Origin: Candidatus Rokuibacteriota bacterium
GTDB taxonomy: Bacteria > Methylomirabilota > Methylomirabilia > Rokubacteriales > CSP1-6
Assembly (NCBI GenBank): GCA_003221595.1
Contig: QHSM01000420.1
Coordinates: 1-6,632 of the forward strand
Direction of reading: 5' to 3'
Length of the DNA stretch: 6,632 nucleotides
How positions within the stretch are numbered: position 1 is the stretch's first letter; each line of letters begins with the position of its first letter. Positions 5,357 to 6,632 of the stretch are shown one piece after another. A model generated the notes under the pieces. It saw nothing but the letters and a program-made list of their open reading frames with translations, was not told where the DNA came from and did not search any database. The translations under genes and the position numbers were made by a program.

Positions 5357-6632
5357 GTGAGCACCAGCATCAGCAGAAGGGCGGCCAGGATGTACGCGAG
5401 ATACAGGTTTGGGCTCCCGGATTGGGCGGCACCGGCTACTCGCGTCCCGGCGCGGAGCAGGTCGAGCGCCGGCCGGTAGAGCCAGTCGTGAAAGATCGAG
5501 CGCGTGGGATTCTCGTACTCGATGCGCTCGACGAAGAAGCGCGACTCCGGGTGGAACTCGATGTCGAGCCGTTTGGTAGGCCGATAGAAGAAGTCGAAGA
5601 CGCGCTTGAAGGGGTTCGCAAACGCGGTGGCCGTGTACTCCATCCGTGCCGTCTGCACCATGCGACCGCAGCCCCACGTCTCGTAGTCGCGCGTCCGGCG
5701 CGAGGCGCGGGCGAGCGGCAGCGCCACCAGCGGGATGAGGAGCGCGCCGCCGAGCGCGATGGCAATCGCGAGAGTGGAGAGACTGGCGTAGCCGCCCGCC
5801 ATGCGCAGCGTCAGCCAGTCGCCCAGGGTGACCGGCGCGGCGGCTCCACCGAGAACGGACGCCGAGACGGCGCCGAACACGGGAACGACGAGCGTCGGTC
5901 CGAGCCCGAGGCCGACACACGCCGCCGCGAGCGTCACCATGGCCACGCGCATCGCCACGGGCGCCTCGACGGCGGAGGCGGCCGCATCGCTCCGTGGCAG
6001 GGCGAGGAACGTGATCCCGAAGGCCTTGACGAAGCATGCCATCGCGAGGCCGCCGGTCAGCGCGAGACTCGCGATACCCAGGATGAAGACGAGATTGAGG
6101 CCCACCGCGGCCAGGTGCCGGTTCTGGAATAGCGCTACGAACGTCAGCCATTCGCTCACGAAGCCGTTGAACGGCGGAAGCGCCGCGATCGAGGCCGAGC
6201 CGACGAAGAAGCAGGCCGCTGTCCAGGGCATGCGCTTGACGAGCCCACCCATGGCTTCCATGTTGCGGGTGCCGGTGGCGTGGACGACGGCGCCGGCACC
6301 GAGGAAGAGCAAGGCCTTGAAGGCCGCGTGGTTGACGGTGTGGTAGAGCGCGGCGGTGAGTCCGAGCAGCGCCAGCGTCGGCTGGTCGGCGCTCCGGAAG
6401 ACGACGGCGCTCCCGATGCCGAGCAGGATGATCCCGATGTTTTCGATGCTGTGGAACGCCAGAAGCCGCTTGAGATCGTGGTCGACGAGCGCGTAGAGCA
6501 CGCCGATCACCGCAGAGGCGGCGCCGGCGATCAGAATCGCGACGCCCCACCAGGGCGGTCCGACCCCGAGCCAGTCGAGACTGACGCGCACGAGGCCGTA
6601 GACGCCCAGCTTGATCATGACGCCCGACATGA
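5353..6632 (-). CDS. hyfB: HyfB-like antiporter-type membrane subunit, N-terminus outside window
   Basis: This is the C-terminal 425 residues plus part of a codon of a NuoL/HyfB family proton-pumping subunit; full-length HyfB is about 650-680 residues, so roughly the first third is missing past the right edge. Counting from the Met at 6630, the fragment begins in the conserved MSGVMIKLGVYGLVR block, then shows HDLKRLLAFHSIENIGI (51-67, K54), HTVNHAAFKALLFLGAGA (97-114, H101 and K105), LPPFNGFVSEWLTF (151-164, E160) and FVKAFGITFLALPR (200-213). The C-terminal extension carries the HyfB-typical YETWGCGRMVQTARMEYTAT (316-335) followed by NPFKRVFDFFYRP, a soluble stretch, and a last membrane helix (409-424). 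That tail separates HyfB from HyfD and HyfF. The Met at 6630 is internal, not the start. The operon promoter must lie beyond the window. Confidence 0.92.
   Translation of the reverse strand, partial: MSGVMIKLGVYGLVRVSLDWLGVGPPWWGVAILIAGAASAVIGVLYALVDHDLKRLLAFHSIENIGIILLGIGSAVVFRSADQPTLALLGLTAALYHTVNHAAFKALLFLGAGAVVHATGTRNMEAMGGLVKRMPWTAACFFVGSASIAALPPFNGFVSEWLTFVALFQNRHLAAVGLNLVFILGIASLALTGGLAMACFVKAFGITFLALPRSDAAASAVEAPVAMRVAMVTLAAACVGLGLGPTLVVPVFGAVSASVLGGAAAPVTLGDWLTLRMAGGYASLSTLAIAIALGGALLIPLVALPLARASRRTRDYETWGCGRMVQTARMEYTATAFANPFKRVFDFFYRPTKRLDIEFHPESRFFVERIEYENPTRSIFHDWLYRPALDLLRAGTRVAGAAQSGSPNLYLAYILAALLLMLVLT

Noticed and set aside
5357..6550. Upstream extension of the hyfC frame
   Set aside because: The frame stays open but the translation is Arg-rich and unlike any HyfC; the same DNA encodes conserved HyfB in another frame. 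The GTG at 5356 gives the normal family length.

Overview
The window is GC-rich and tightly packed. It carries most of an operon for a membrane-bound, complex-I-like oxidoreductase on the minus strand (about 836 to the right edge) and two small unrelated plus-strand genes at the left (121-501 and 559-867). The base composition, the lack of spacing between genes and the operon type fit an environmental, probably Gram-negative bacterium. A short secreted Cys/Trp protein at 559-867 faintly recalls small exported proteins of candidate phyla such as Rokubacteria or NC10, but this taxonomic guess comes from memory and is weak.

The minus-strand operon is transcribed right to left in the order hyfB (C-terminal 425 residues only, cut by the window edge), hyfC, hyfE, hyfF, hyfG. 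HyfB and HyfF are antiporter-like proton-pumping subunits (NuoL/M/N family), HyfC is the NuoH-like membrane anchor, HyfE is a NuoK-like subunit and HyfG is the NuoC-NuoD-like catalytic large subunit. Consecutive genes overlap by 4 bases or are separated by 1 base, so translation is very probably coupled.

HyfG lacks all four cysteines that hold the NiFe site in group 4 hydrogenases: the N-terminal CxxC position reads SxxT and the C-terminal CxxC position reads SxxA. This places the complex with the 'energy-converting hydrogenase related' (Ehr) complexes, which keep the ion-pumping membrane arm and the large-subunit fold but should not make or use hydrogen at a NiFe centre. Their true electron donor and acceptor are not established.

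Two things are odd in this copy. First, hyfG is out of frame at about 1955-1965: the NuoC-like half and the NuoD-like half lie in different frames, and the conserved linker normally joining them (the tryptophan-proline / PLRKD stretch) is absent from every frame, so this looks like a small out-of-frame deletion rather than one wrong base. Second, no HyfI/NuoB-like iron-sulfur small subunit follows hyfG; the operon ends there and runs head-on into a plus-strand gene. In mycobacteria the equivalent cluster has the small subunit gene before hyfB, so it may lie beyond the right edge.

The two left-hand genes encode a single-span membrane protein with a possible BON-like domain, behind an excellent ribosome binding site, and an exported four-cysteine protein of unknown function whose ribosome binding site sits inside a perfect 14-base palindrome. 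I found no RNA gene, mobile element or CRISPR array.
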